From: Flavobacterium psychrophilum
GTDB lineage: Bacteria; Bacteroidota; Bacteroidia; Flavobacteriales; Flavobacteriaceae
DNA length: 23,617 nt
Assembly: GCA_945860385.1 (NCBI GenBank)
Contig: CAMAQD010000035.1
Span: 1 to 23,617, forward strand
Direction: 5' to 3'
How positions within the stretch are numbered: the first letter of the stretch is position 1; every line of letters begins with the position of its first letter. A program made the translations under genes and the position numbers. The notes below the pieces were generated by a model. The model searched no databases. It was given only the letters and a program-made list of their open reading frames with translations, and had not been told where the DNA came from. Of this stretch, positions 15,015 through 23,170 are shown one piece after another.

Positions 15015-15749
15015 ATGAACGAAGAAAAAATCATAGAAGTACAAAATCTGACCAAATCATTTGGCAACTTCACTGCGGTCAAAAGTATTTCTTTTGATGT
15101 TTATAAAGGAGAAGTCTTCGGCTTTCTGGGTGCTAACGGTGCCGGAAAAACCACGGCTATGAAAATGCTTATCGGGATTTCAAAACCTACTTCCGGTGAA
15201 GCTTTGGTTGCAGGATTTGATGTAAAAACCAGTACTGAAATGGTCAAGAGAAGCATTGGTTATATGAGCCAGAAATTCTCGATGTATGACGATTTAACGA
15301 TCAAGGAAAACATCACTTTTTTTGGAGGAATTTATGGATTGAGCAGAATTCAAATCAAAGAAAAAACAGCCAAATTAGTCCAAGAATTGGGGCTTGAAGA
15401 ATTAATCGATAAACTAGTGGGTTCTTTGCCATTGGGTTGGAAACAGAAATTATCCTTCTCAGTTGCCTTATTACACGAACCAAAAATAGTATTTCTGGAT
15501 GAACCAACAGGCGGAGTCGATCCCATTACCCGAAGACAATTTTGGGAAATGATTTATGCCGAAGCCAATAAAGGAACTACTATTTTCGTGACCACGCATT
15601 ATATGGACGAAGCGGAATATTGTGACCGGGTTTCGATTATGGTCGATGGAAGTATCGAAGCACTTGACACACCAAAAAACTTGAAAAAGAAATATAATGT
15701 AGCTTCTATGAATGATGTTTTCTTGAAATTAGCGAGGAATGTGGAATGA
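15015..15749 (+). CDS. ABC transporter ATP-binding protein (ABC-2 type), second
   Basis: A 244-residue ATPase with Walker A GANGAGKTT (39-47) and LDEPTGGVDP (161-170). The signature motif is LPLGWKQ (138-144) instead of LSGGxxQ, a variation also known in YhiH/RbbA-type and YbhF-type drug exporters, and points to an asymmetric dimer with the first ATPase, which has a canonical LSGG. The 70-bp gap to the previous gene has short A/T-rich repeats but no convincing terminator. Confidence 0.92.
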   Translation: MNEEKIIEVQNLTKSFGNFTAVKSISFDVYKGEVFGFLGANGAGKTTAMKMLIGISKPTSGEALVAGFDVKTSTEMVKRSIGYMSQKFSMYDDLTIKENITFFGGIYGLSRIQIKEKTAKLVQELGLEELIDKLVGSLPLGWKQKLSFSVALLHEPKIVFLDEPTGGVDPITRRQFWEMIYAEANKGTTIFVTTHYMDEAEYCDRVSIMVDGSIEALDTPKNLKKKYNVASMNDVFLKLARNVE

Positions 15750-15755
15750 AATTTT

Positions 15756-15821
15756 AACCATTAAGATATAAAGGTTCATTAAGTTATAATTGTGCTTAGT
15801 TTTCTTAATCTCTTAATGGTT
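15756..15821. repeat. Interspersed palindrome between ATPase and permease genes
   Basis: AACCATTAAGA (15756-15766) is the exact reverse complement of TCTTAATGGTT (15811-15821), and the 44-base interior contains further CATTAAG / CTTAAT pieces. Palindromes of this kind with AACCATTAAG arms are familiar in Flavobacterium intergenic DNA. It sits inside the operon, so it will be part of the mRNA. Confidence 0.7.
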
Positions 15822-15842
15822 CAAAAAAAAATCAGTTTTAAT

Positions 15843-16949
15843 ATGAAAAGATTCATCGGTTTTGTAACAAAAGAATTCTATCACATTTTCCGTGATAAAC
15901 GAACTATGTTTATTCTTTTCGGGATGCCAATTGCTCAAATTATGTTGTTTGGCTTCGCTATTACGAACGAAATCAACAATGTCAATATTGCCTTTTTTGA
16001 TAAATCAAAAGACACCGAAACGCAAAAGATAATCAACAAAATCAGTGCTTCCAGTTATTTCAAAATCAATGAAGAAATCACCAATGAAAACCAGATTGAA
16101 AGCGTTTTCAAAAAAGGAAAAGTAAAAGCTGTTTTAGTATTTGAAAAAGATTTTATCAAAAATCTGCAAACATTAAAACAAGCCAAGGTGCAAGTGATTA
16201 CAGATGCTACAGATCCCAATGTTGCCAACACGATAACCAATTATGTTAACGCCATTTTACTAAATTACACTCAGGAAATCAATAAAAACAACAAGGCCAG
16301 TCATCAAATACAAACGCAAACACAACTCTATTACAATCCCGAATTAAAGAGTGTTTTTACCTTTGTTCCTGGGGTTATGACCATCATTTTGATGCTCGTT
16401 TCGGCTATGATGACTTCTATTTCTATTACACGAGAAAAGGAATTGGGTACAATGGAAGTTTTGTTGGTTTCGCCTTTAAAACCTTTTCAAGTTATTATAG
16501 GGAAGGTGTTTCCGTATATATTTTTGTCAATTATCAACGCGACCATTATCCTGCTTTTGGGATTTTTTGTATTCAAAATGCCTATTGAAGGCAATCTGTT
16601 TTTATTGGCATTCGAAAGTATTTTGTTCATTACCACAGCACTTTCATTAGGTATTTTGATATCGACGGTTTCCAATTCACAACAGACGGCAATGATGCTT
16701 TCCTTGATGGGATTGATGCTGCCGGTAATTATCCTTTCAGGTTTTATTTTCCCTGTTTCGAGTATGCCGTTGCCTTTGCAAATCATAAGCAATATCATTC
16801 CTGCCAAGTGGTTTATTATCATTATAAAAGCGATATTACTCAAAGGAGCAACATTAGGCGTAATTTGGAAAGAAACCTTAATTCTTATTGGAATGACGGT
16901 GTTTTTCATTGCAGTAAGTATCAAGAAATATAAAATAAGGTTAGAGTAG
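15843..16949 (+). CDS. ABC-2 type permease, first
   Basis: A 368-residue inner-membrane protein: one N-terminal membrane helix (about residues 20-40), a ~140-residue external domain, then five or six helices with TREKELGTMEVLLVSPLKPFQVIIGK, the conserved ABC-2 loop. The open frame starts 17 codons earlier, but those come from the palindromic repeat, and family members start at MKRFIGFVTKEFYHIFRDK, so ATG 15843 is preferred. Works with the second permease and the two ATPases. Confidence 0.92.
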   Translation: MKRFIGFVTKEFYHIFRDKRTMFILFGMPIAQIMLFGFAITNEINNVNIAFFDKSKDTETQKIINKISASSYFKINEEITNENQIESVFKKGKVKAVLVFEKDFIKNLQTLKQAKVQVITDATDPNVANTITNYVNAILLNYTQEINKNNKASHQIQTQTQLYYNPELKSVFTFVPGVMTIILMLVSAMMTSISITREKELGTMEVLLVSPLKPFQVIIGKVFPYIFLSIINATIILLLGFFVFKMPIEGNLFLLAFESILFITTALSLGILISTVSNSQQTAMMLSLMGLMLPVIILSGFIFPVSSMPLPLQIISNIIPAKWFIIIIKAILLKGATLGVIWKETLILIGMTVFFIAVSIKKYKIRLE

Positions 16950-17003
16950 GAAAGACAATAAAGAGGAAAGACTAAAAAAATTTGCATCATCCGCATCCCA
17001 TTT

Positions 17004-18128
17004 ATGAAAACAATACTATTCATCATTCAAAAGGAGTTCCGACAAATCTTTAGAAATAAAGCAATGCTCCCCATTATATTTGTTTTGCCAATGGTGCAAC
17101 TGCTTATTCTGTCAAATGCAGCCAGTTTTGAAATCAAAAACATCAAGTTTTCTTATGTAGACAATGATCATTCCGCGGCTTCCAGAGAATTAATTTCAAA
17201 GTTTGAAGCGTCGAAATATTTTAATATCATCGAAAACTTTTCATCCAAGAAAGAAGCCGATTTCCAGATGCAAACCGGAAAAGTCGATGTCATTCTCGAA
17301 ATTCCCAATCATTTTGAACGGGATTTAATTACTGAAAATAATACTAATCTTTCGGTAAGCATCAACGCCATTGATGGTGCGGCGGCAGGAGTGGAGAATG
17401 TTTATATTTCGCAAATCATAACGGGTTTTAACCAAAAAATCCAAACCCAATTGTATCAATACAATGAGGCTTCTTATGTACAACCCGTGAATATTGTAAC
17501 GATTCCTTCGTTTTGGTACAACAATACCCTGAACTACAAAACCTTTATGGTTCCGGGAATTTTGGTGTTGCTGGTTACGATGTTAACACTTTTTCTTTCT
17601 TCGATGAATATTGTTCGGGAAAAAGAAATAGGTACTTTGGAACAAATTAATGTGACGCCTATTCGAAAATATCAGTTTATTGTGGGGAAATTGTTTCCTT
17701 TTTGGATTTTGGGGTTGGTGATTTTGACCGTTGGATTAACCATTGCTAAAGTCGTTTTCAGTGTACCCATTTTAGGAAGTATTGGCTTGATTTATTTCTT
17801 TACTTCGATTTATTTATTGGTTATTCTCGGCATTGGACTAATTATCTCCAACAACTCAGACACCCAGCAACAAGCGATGTTCATTGCCTGGTTTTTTTCG
17901 GTTATCTTTATCTTGATGAGCGGATTGTTCACACCAATTGAAAGTATGCCTCAATGGGCACAAAATGTTACTTTACTCAATCCCATTCGTTATTTTGTGG
18001 AGATTATCCGGATGGTGATGCTTAAAGGTGCTACGTTTTCGGATATTTCCAGACCGTTTTTTATTATTGTTGGCTACGCATTTGTATTGAACGGAATAGC
18101 GGTTTGGAGTTATAAGAAAGTGAATTAA
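17004..18128 (+). CDS. ABC-2 type permease, second
   Basis: A 374-residue protein with the same plan as the preceding permease: N-terminal helix, external domain (SYVDNDHSAASRELISKFEASKYF...), then VREKEIGTLEQINVTPIRKYQFIVGK and five helices. The pair corresponds to YbhS/YbhR of E. coli. 54-bp gap from the first permease. The last ~35 bases of the gene and the following bases are echoed downstream at 18226-18292. Confidence 0.92.
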   Translation: MKTILFIIQKEFRQIFRNKAMLPIIFVLPMVQLLILSNAASFEIKNIKFSYVDNDHSAASRELISKFEASKYFNIIENFSSKKEADFQMQTGKVDVILEIPNHFERDLITENNTNLSVSINAIDGAAAGVENVYISQIITGFNQKIQTQLYQYNEASYVQPVNIVTIPSFWYNNTLNYKTFMVPGILVLLVTMLTLFLSSMNIVREKEIGTLEQINVTPIRKYQFIVGKLFPFWILGLVILTVGLTIAKVVFSVPILGSIGLIYFFTSIYLLVILGIGLIISNNSDTQQQAMFIAWFFSVIFILMSGLFTPIESMPQWAQNVTLLNPIRYFVEIIRMVMLKGATFSDISRPFFIIVGYAFVLNGIAVWSYKKVN

Positions 18129-18292
18129 TATTTATTATTGACACTTTTTAGGGGTACCAGAAACCAGGCTTTGATCGTGCTTTGACCAGACTTTGATTGG
18201 GCTTTGTTTGCTCTTTTTATATTATCGGTATAGCGGTTTTGACTTATGAGAAAGTGAATTACATTTTTTTTGGGTCAGATTGGGGGTACCAC
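18092..18292. repeat. Direct duplication of the permease 3' end
   Basis: 18092-18160 (CGGAATAGCGGTTTGGAGTT ... AAGAAAGTGAATTA ... GGGGTACCAG) and 18226-18292 (CGGTATAGCGGTTTTGACTT ... GAGAAAGTGAATTA ... GGGGTACCAC) align along their length, 134 bp apart. Between them lie loose repeats of GCTTTGA. The second copy is non-functional and shows the gene end has been duplicated with its downstream flank. Confidence 0.75.
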
Positions 18293-18294
18293 AG

Positions 18295-18334
18295 CCATAC
18301 AGTATCCATACAGTATCCATACAGTATCCATACT
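18295..18334. repeat. 11-bp tandem repeat, three and a half units
   Basis: CCATACAGTAT is repeated exactly at 18295-18305, 18306-18316 and 18317-18327, followed by a partial CCATACT and another CCATACT a few bases later (18339-18345). It lies right after the duplicated permease end, in the non-coding stretch 18129-18623. Confidence 0.9.
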
Positions 18335-18358
18335 TCAGCCATACTTGATTATTAGTGA

Positions 18359-18384
18359 TGACCCGTCCTAAATAACTATACAGG
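18359..18384. mobile_element. Solo IS-end-like sequence (IS3-type terminal repeat)
   Basis: TGACCCGTCCTAAATAACTA followed by TACA resembles TGTCTCGTCCTAAAATAAGT plus TTACA at 23429, which is the end of an IS3-family element. No transposase is attached to this copy, so it looks like a remnant or a solo end. Confidence 0.4.
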
Positions 18385-18449
18385 TTATTAAATAAATCCT
18401 GTTGAGTTGTAAAAAGAGGGGTGTTTTTAATTATTAATAATGGACTAAA

Positions 18450-18580
18450 GTTCAAACCTGCAAAATGTTTTGAACCTTTGGTAGGGTTTTTATGGGAATT
18501 ATTTTTTTGGAATGCCTGGACTATTTCTTGTTTACTTTGTTTTGCCTACTCTTACTTATGGGCAAGGATTAACAATCCGA
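18450..18580. repeat. Degenerate intergenic palindromes
   Basis: GTTCAAA (18450-18456) and TTTTGAAC (18468-18475) form a small inverted repeat inside an ACCTGCAAAA...TTTGGTAGGG unit of a type familiar from Flavobacterium. Further on, GGGCAAGGATT-AAC-AATCCGATATCGG (18560-18585) is a decayed form of the REP-like GGGCACGGATT-GCA-AATCCG at 22981. The rest of 18129-18623 shows no gene. Confidence 0.4.
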
Positions 18581-18623
18581 TATCGGACAAACTGTGAGTC
18601 AGGTTTTCAAATTAGTATCCTAA

Positions 18624-19289
18624 TTATTTTTTAGTAAAAGTCACTTTACCAGTTTCGATATCATACAAAGCACCAATGACAGCTACTTTTTTAGTATCGT
18701 AGAACTCTTTCAAAATAGGTTCAGCAGTTCTTAAAAAAGTAACTCCGTGAGCAATATTAGCGTCAATAGCTTTATCAACATTCAACTCGTGATGACTCGC
18801 CAGATTTTTTTCTTCTTGTTCATTTTCGATGTATTCTATTATTTTTTTGATATGATCGGAATGATTGTAATGCCCCTCGGATGTGATAAATGCCTTTATA
18901 GCACCACAGTCTTTGTGTCCCATAACGATAATTAATTTACAATCTAGATGTTCTACAGCATATTCTATACTGCCCAATTCATAATCTCCCATTATATTCC
19001 CAGCGGTACGAATCGAAAAAATATCGCCAAGTCCTTGGTCAAAAACTAATTCGGCTGGAACTCTTGAATCGGAACAACTCACAACAATAGCAAAAGGATG
19101 TTGTCCCTTCTTCAGTTCACGTAATCTTTCTAATGTTTCATCTGGATGAACAGGTTTTCCGGCAGCAAATCGTTTGTTTCCCTCTTCTAGTTTTTGGAGA
19201 GGAGAAAATTTTGCCTCATTGATTTTGTCCGTTTGAGTACAAGCAAAAAAAATGTTTATCAATAACAAGCAAAGAAGTCTTTTTTTCAT
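18624..19289 (-). CDS. Beta-carbonic anhydrase, predicted lipoprotein
   Basis: A 221-residue beta-class carbonic anhydrase. Zinc and catalytic residues are all present: Cys72, Asp74 and Arg76 in SCSDSRVP, His125 and Cys128 in MGHKDCGA. The N terminus MKKRLLCLLLINIFFAC is a lipoprotein signal with Cys17 as the acylation site, so the enzyme is probably anchored in the periplasm, where it would interconvert CO2 and bicarbonate. The open frame runs 34 codons further upstream, but that part has no signal-like features and the lipoprotein start at 19289 is clearly better. Transcribed alone, divergent from the YihY gene; the 273-bp gap between them should hold both promoters. Confidence 0.92.
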   Translation of the reverse strand: MKKRLLCLLLINIFFACTQTDKINEAKFSPLQKLEEGNKRFAAGKPVHPDETLERLRELKKGQHPFAIVVSCSDSRVPAELVFDQGLGDIFSIRTAGNIMGDYELGSIEYAVEHLDCKLIIVMGHKDCGAIKAFITSEGHYNHSDHIKKIIEYIENEQEEKNLASHHELNVDKAIDANIAHGVTFLRTAEPILKEFYDTKKVAVIGALYDIETGKVTFTKK

Positions 19290-19562
19290 GATTACTATTT
19301 TTAAATCACAACAATTGTAAGCCTTTGAATTAGGCCAACTTACTTGTGTCAATTTGGAAGCAAATTTAGGAACATGAAACCGCTTAAACATTGATATTTG
19401 TCATACTTTTAGTTTAATTGAATCCATTTTGATGTAAAACCTGGTATTCTGTTATAATTATCATTTTGTTTGAATTATTGTGAATCTATTTAGCACAATA
19501 GGCCTAGCTTTGTCCAAAGAAAATAATTTCATACTACTATTTTTTAAATACTATGAAAAACA

Positions 19563-20504
19563 ATGTTACTAAAAATGAAAAGAAAAAAAGAAGTAGCCTT
19601 GTTGAGTTGGAAATTACTGAAGAAAACCTTTCAAGAATTTGATGACGACAATGCCTTAAAACTGAGTGCATCGTTGTCTTATTATACCATATTTTCATTG
19701 CCACCGTTGATGATTATCATCATATCTATTTTTAGTATTTTCTTTGGACGAGAAGCAGTGACTGGTCAATTTTTTGGTCAAATCAACGGAATGGTTGGTA
19801 ATGAAGCTGCCCTCCAAATTCAGGAAACCATCAAGAATATAGAATTGACTGAAAATAGTGCATTTGCAGCCATATTTGGAGGAATTATGTTGCTCATTGG
19901 TGCATCAGGAGTTTTTGCAGAAATTCAAAGTTCCATCAATTACATTTGGGGTTTGAAAGCTAAACCCGATAAGGGAATTGTGAAATTCCTCAAAAACCGA
20001 TTGATGTCCTTTTCGATGATTGCATCGGTAGGTTTTTTGTTATTGGTTAGTTTAATGGTCAATACCGTAATGGATTTGATTAACGCTCGTTTGCTTATTT
20101 ATTTTCCGGATTCGACCATTTATGTGTTTTATGTGCTCAATATTTTAATCTTGTTTGCCACCACGACCGTCTTATTTTCGATTATTTTCAAAACGCTTCC
20201 GGACGGAAATATTGCATGGAAAGACGCTTTAATTGGTTCCAGTTTTACCTCTTTTTTCTTTATGTTTGGCAAATTTGCAATAGGGTTTTACTTGGGCAGT
20301 TCGACCGTTGCCACCGTTTATGGTGCTGCCGGATCCGTGATTATTATTTTAATTTGGGTATATTATTCGGCCATAATCTTGTATTTTGGAGCCGAATTTA
20401 CTAAAGTGTATGCCAATGCTCACGGGAGTAAAATTATACCAAATGATTATGCTGTCGCCATTCAGGTAGAGGTTACAGAACTTCCAAAAGTACCCGAAAA
20501 ATAA
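19563..20504 (+). CDS. YihY/BrkB-family inner-membrane protein
   Basis: A 313-residue protein with about six membrane helices. The N-terminal KTFQEFDDDNALKLSASLSYYTIFSLPPL is the family hallmark; GASGVFAEIQSSINYIW and the C-terminal GAAGSVIIILIWVYYSAIILYFGAEFTKVYA are also conserved. Once annotated as RNase BN, the family has no proven activity and may be a transporter. Start could also be ATG 19575. Another ATG at 19553 opens a different frame and is not used. Confidence 0.92.
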   Translation: MLLKMKRKKEVALLSWKLLKKTFQEFDDDNALKLSASLSYYTIFSLPPLMIIIISIFSIFFGREAVTGQFFGQINGMVGNEAALQIQETIKNIELTENSAFAAIFGGIMLLIGASGVFAEIQSSINYIWGLKAKPDKGIVKFLKNRLMSFSMIASVGFLLLVSLMVNTVMDLINARLLIYFPDSTIYVFYVLNILILFATTTVLFSIIFKTLPDGNIAWKDALIGSSFTSFFFMFGKFAIGFYLGSSTVATVYGAAGSVIIILIWVYYSAIILYFGAEFTKVYANAHGSKIIPNDYAVAIQVEVTELPKVPEK

Positions 20505-20590
20505 GATTGTTTCTATTTTGGTTTCTAAGGAAGTTGTAGGTAAGGAAGAAAGATTTGAATTATAAAAATCGCGAATTATATAAAAAAATT

Positions 20591-20622
20591 ATGCGGTCAA
20601 AACACTTAGATTTTGACCGCAT
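20591..20622. terminator. Bidirectional terminator between convergent genes
   Basis: ATGCGGTCAAAA (20591-20602) and TTTTGACCGCAT (20611-20622) form a perfect 12-bp stem with an 8-base loop; an A-run precedes and a T-rich stretch follows. It separates the rightward YihY gene from the leftward four-helix gene. Confidence 0.9.
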
Positions 20623-20643
20623 ATTTATTTAATGAAGATAGAA

Positions 20644-21102
20644 TTATTTATTTAATTCTATCAATTCACTTACCTTTTTCAAATTATCTTGATCCATTTT
20701 TATTAATAATAACTGTTCTGCAATCATCATGTGTTGACCAGATGTTAAATCTTCATCATTACTTAACGCTTCATTGTAAGTTTCAATTGCTGCATCCTCT
20801 CCAAACACGCAAGAATCCAAAATCACTTTTCGGTCTTTTCCTGTAGCCAAGGCTTTTACATCCATCCAAATACGGTATATTTTACCTGTTGTGGTCGTTG
20901 ATTCAGTTGGTTTTCCACCTAGATTTTTGACTTCGGCAACAAGTTGTGCTTTGCATTTAATGCTAGTTTCTGTTGAATGCGAAAACATCATTTTCAGATC
21001 TGTTTCTTCCACTTCTTTCGATGCTGTTTCGTAGCCGTAAATTCTGTCGTTGTTGATTTCAATTAGTGAGTTCAAAACGTCAATTGTTTTTTCTGTTTTC
21101 AT
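20644..21102 (-). CDS. PA2169-family (DUF2383) four-helix-bundle protein
   Basis: A 152-residue all-helical, ferritin-like protein. The start KTIDVLNSLIEINNDRIYGYETASKEVEE and the ending ALSNDEDLTSGQHMMIAEQ are typical of PA2169/DUF2383. Glutamates and a His (E25, E33-type positions, Q-H-M-M) recall a metal-binding bundle but I cannot show that the full iron-site set is present. Such proteins appear in stress or sporulation settings; function unresolved. Stands alone behind a convergent terminator. Confidence 0.88.
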   Translation of the reverse strand: MKTEKTIDVLNSLIEINNDRIYGYETASKEVEETDLKMMFSHSTETSIKCKAQLVAEVKNLGGKPTESTTTTGKIYRIWMDVKALATGKDRKVILDSCVFGEDAAIETYNEALSNDEDLTSGQHMMIAEQLLLIKMDQDNLKKVSELIELNK

Positions 21103-21616
21103 TATTTTCTATTTTTAGATTGTTATATAATTTATCCTTTTACAAAGGTGAGTCTAATAATTCAGTGCTATTTTACACAATTATTAAAATAAATTATATT
21201 ATTCTTATATCTAAAAAAGGTTGATTAGAAAGCAGTAGTACTATTTCGTAATTTTTACAGCAAAAAAAATGATTTAAAATATTTGTAATTAGAAAGTATT
21301 ATAGAATGAATGTTAATCTAAAACTCAGTACTATTTTATAGGAACAAATTCAAAATTTCAACCTGTCCCATAAATCGAGTCGGTCAATTACTAGTCAACA
21401 TCTAAAAATGTTTTATCATCGCATTTCTAAAAAAAATATCTTTTGGAATAAATCTATTGATATACTTGGATTTTAATAATTTGATTTCTGCATTGTTTAA
21501 GACAAGTACTTTTATACAGAATACTAAACCGCTACCAGAGTAAATTTTTATAGTGTCATTTGATTTGTGTAATATGGATCTTAAAATACTATAGCTCGTG
21601 GCGATGAAATATTCTA
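21103..21616. other. 514-bp stretch without a recognisable gene
   Basis: Very AT-rich. Three similar pieces, CAGTGCTATTTTA (21162), AGTACTATTT (21236) and CAGTACTATTTTATA (21326), recur; no open frame, tRNA or clear palindrome is visible. It holds the promoter of the four-helix gene on its left side and probably the 3' flank of the TlpA-like gene on its right. Confidence 0.5.
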
Positions 21617-22111
21617 TTACAGTTTGTACTTTTCAATAATGTCTTTTATTACTTTCGAAGTTAATTCAAAACCAGTTAATGTTGGATAGCCTTCCCAGCG
21701 CACAAAACCATTGGGATCTATCAAAATGCAATGCGGAATTCCTTTTATTTCCAGCGAATCATACATTGTTCGTTGGGTGTCGATGGCGCTGTAATATTCC
21801 ATTTTAGGATTTGTCATACTTTCAACTTTTTCTTGTGTTTCGTCGCTGATGCCTATCACAATTAAGTCTTTCTCAAATTCTATTTTAAATTTGTTCAAAT
21901 CAGGAATGGCTCGTCTGCAAGGCCCACACCAAGTGGCCCAAAAATCGATGAGTACAAATTTTCCTTTGGTATCTGGCTTTTCTGTAAGCCATTTTTCGAC
22001 AACCAGTTTGGGCGCTTTTTGATTGATAACCGATTTTGCCCACAGTTGTTTGTTTTGCGAAAAGGCGTTGATTACAAACAGACAAGCCAAGAGGAGTAAG
22101 GTGTTTTTCAT
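21617..22111 (-). CDS. TlpA-like exported thioredoxin-fold protein
   Basis: A 164-residue protein with signal peptide MKNTLLLLACLFVINAFS, cleaved before QNKQLW. The thioredoxin fold shows LIDFWATWCGPCRRAIPDLNKF with Cys62 and Cys65, and IKGIPHCILIDPNGFVRWEG holds the cis-proline. TlpA/ResA-type proteins reduce disulfides or redox partners in the periplasm. It is the intact member of a duplicated pair: its first 53 codons plus upstream DNA recur at 23012-23349. Confidence 0.92.
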   Translation of the reverse strand: MKNTLLLLACLFVINAFSQNKQLWAKSVINQKAPKLVVEKWLTEKPDTKGKFVLIDFWATWCGPCRRAIPDLNKFKIEFEKDLIVIGISDETQEKVESMTNPKMEYYSAIDTQRTMYDSLEIKGIPHCILIDPNGFVRWEGYPTLTGFELTSKVIKDIIEKYKL

Positions 22112-22125
22112 TTTTTTTAATTAAT

Positions 22126-22290
22126 TTATAGTTTTTTATTCAATGCATACCCTGCAATATTCAGAGCAAAACCTATAAAAGTCATTGCACCAGCTATTAA
22201 ACTTATTCGACCGGAATTAGGATATTCTATTAGTAGGAAAATTGAAATTCCAATTAAAATTAGACTTGAAATGTAGATGATGTTTTTCAT
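22126..22290 (-). CDS. 54-residue two-helix membrane protein, copy 1
   Basis: An ATG-to-TAA frame encoding MKNIIYISSLILIGISIFLL, then EYPNSGR, a second hydrophobic helix (ISLIAGAMTFIGFALNIAGYAL) and NKKL. A near-identical copy lies at 23185-23349; between the two proteins only three residues differ, which argues for a real conserved gene. It ends 14 bp before the TlpA-like start, so the two are probably co-transcribed. Function unknown. Confidence 0.75.
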   Translation of the reverse strand: MKNIIYISSLILIGISIFLLIEYPNSGRISLIAGAMTFIGFALNIAGYALNKKL

Positions 22291-22306
22291 GATTTTCTGG
22301 TTAGAT

Positions 22307-22936
22307 CTATTGTTTTTCGTTCCATTCTACCAAATATTTGAGAATGGTTTCCATTTTATTTTTTTCTAAATCTTGATTGTATTTTTCTAAAATAACTGGG
22401 TCATTGGCGAAAACCTCATTGATGCTTTTTGAAGAAACCAAAGTCAATTTATGGGTTGCTTTATCTAAAATGTACGGAAAACGTAACATTGCTAATTTCA
22501 TGCCGCTCAAAGCTCCGCCAACAGCTCCAAACATATTTGACAATTCTGATAATTCAATTCCATACTCTTTGTAATTTTCAGGTAAGGCACCACTAAAAAC
22601 AAAATATTTATTGTCACTTACTACTTTTGAATACCAAGAGTAAAGCCTTAACTTTTTACAGTTTAAATATAAATTTTCTCCATCAGAATAGGCTTCTACA
22701 TCTTTCTTTAACTGACCTCTGTTAGTTGAGTTATCCAGTGCATTTAATTGATAATCATTTCCGCCATTCATTTTTATTTCTCCTTCGGTTCGTTTTTCTA
22801 GTGCTACATTATAATTTGCACTTGGTTTATTTTGCAGTATTTCATCGAAAGTTAAATAAATTCCTTTTTGGTATTTATTTTGGCCGTAACTATTTATGCT
22901 TAAAATTAGAATGATTGCAATTACTGTTTTTTTCAT
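22307..22936 (-). CDS. Exported protein of unknown function (DUF6563-like)
   Basis: A 209-residue protein with signal peptide MKKTVIAIILILSINSYG, cleaved before QNKYQ. The mature start 'KGIYLTFDEILQNKPS' recurs in Bacteroidota exported proteins that I associate with DUF6563; AVGGALSGM lies mid-protein and TLVSSKSINEVFA near the end. Probably soluble periplasmic or surface located. It sits between the two copies of the duplicated segment, 16 bp from the membrane-protein gene, and so shares that operon. Confidence 0.7.
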   Translation of the reverse strand: MKKTVIAIILILSINSYGQNKYQKGIYLTFDEILQNKPSANYNVALEKRTEGEIKMNGGNDYQLNALDNSTNRGQLKKDVEAYSDGENLYLNCKKLRLYSWYSKVVSDNKYFVFSGALPENYKEYGIELSELSNMFGAVGGALSGMKLAMLRFPYILDKATHKLTLVSSKSINEVFANDPVILEKYNQDLEKNKMETILKYLVEWNEKQ

Positions 22937-22963
22937 TTATGTTCTTTACTTTAAGTTGATTTT

Positions 22964-23170
22964 TTATGCTTTTGCTTGTGGGCACGGATTGCAAATCCGC
23001 GCTATCGGGTGCACAAATTTCCCTTTGATATCTGGTTTGTCTGTAAGCCATTTTTCGACCACTAGTTTAGGTGCTTTTTGATTGATAACCGATTTTGCCC
23101 ATAATTGTTTGTTTTGCGAAAAGGCGTTGATTACAAACAAAAAAGTCAAGAGGAGTAAGGTGTTTTTCAT
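22964..23170 (-). pseudogene. Truncated copy of the TlpA-like gene
   Basis: Codons 1-53 (23170-23012) match the intact TlpA-like protein nearly exactly (T/A, F/C, D/E and I/T changes), ending at KGKFV just before where the WCGPC region should come. The remaining 15 codons are read from a REP-like palindrome and have nothing to do with thioredoxin. The active site is lost; at most a short secreted peptide could be made. Confidence 0.9.
22981..23010. repeat. REP-like palindrome at the duplication breakpoint
   Basis: GGGCACGGATTGCAAATCCG with CGGATT-GCA-AATCCG as a perfect hairpin (22985-22999), flanked by GCGCTATCGGG. This form is familiar as a dispersed palindrome in Bacteroidota genomes, often linked with REP-associated (RAYT) transposases. 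It directly abuts the truncated gene. Confidence 0.7.

Noticed and set aside
16487..17026. 179-codon open frame on the minus strand
   Set aside because: It is antisense to the two well-supported ABC-2 permease genes, and its composition is that of a reversed membrane protein.
18295..18345. Possible CRISPR array
   Set aside because: The 11-bp units are contiguous with no spacers and no cas genes; it is a simple tandem repeat.
18222..18455. 77-codon minus-strand frame
   Set aside because: Most of it translates the 11-bp tandem repeat and the duplicated permease end; not protein-like.
20613..20846. 77-codon plus-strand frame antisense to the four-helix gene
   Set aside because: Shadow of the DUF2383 gene and of the terminator; no family features.
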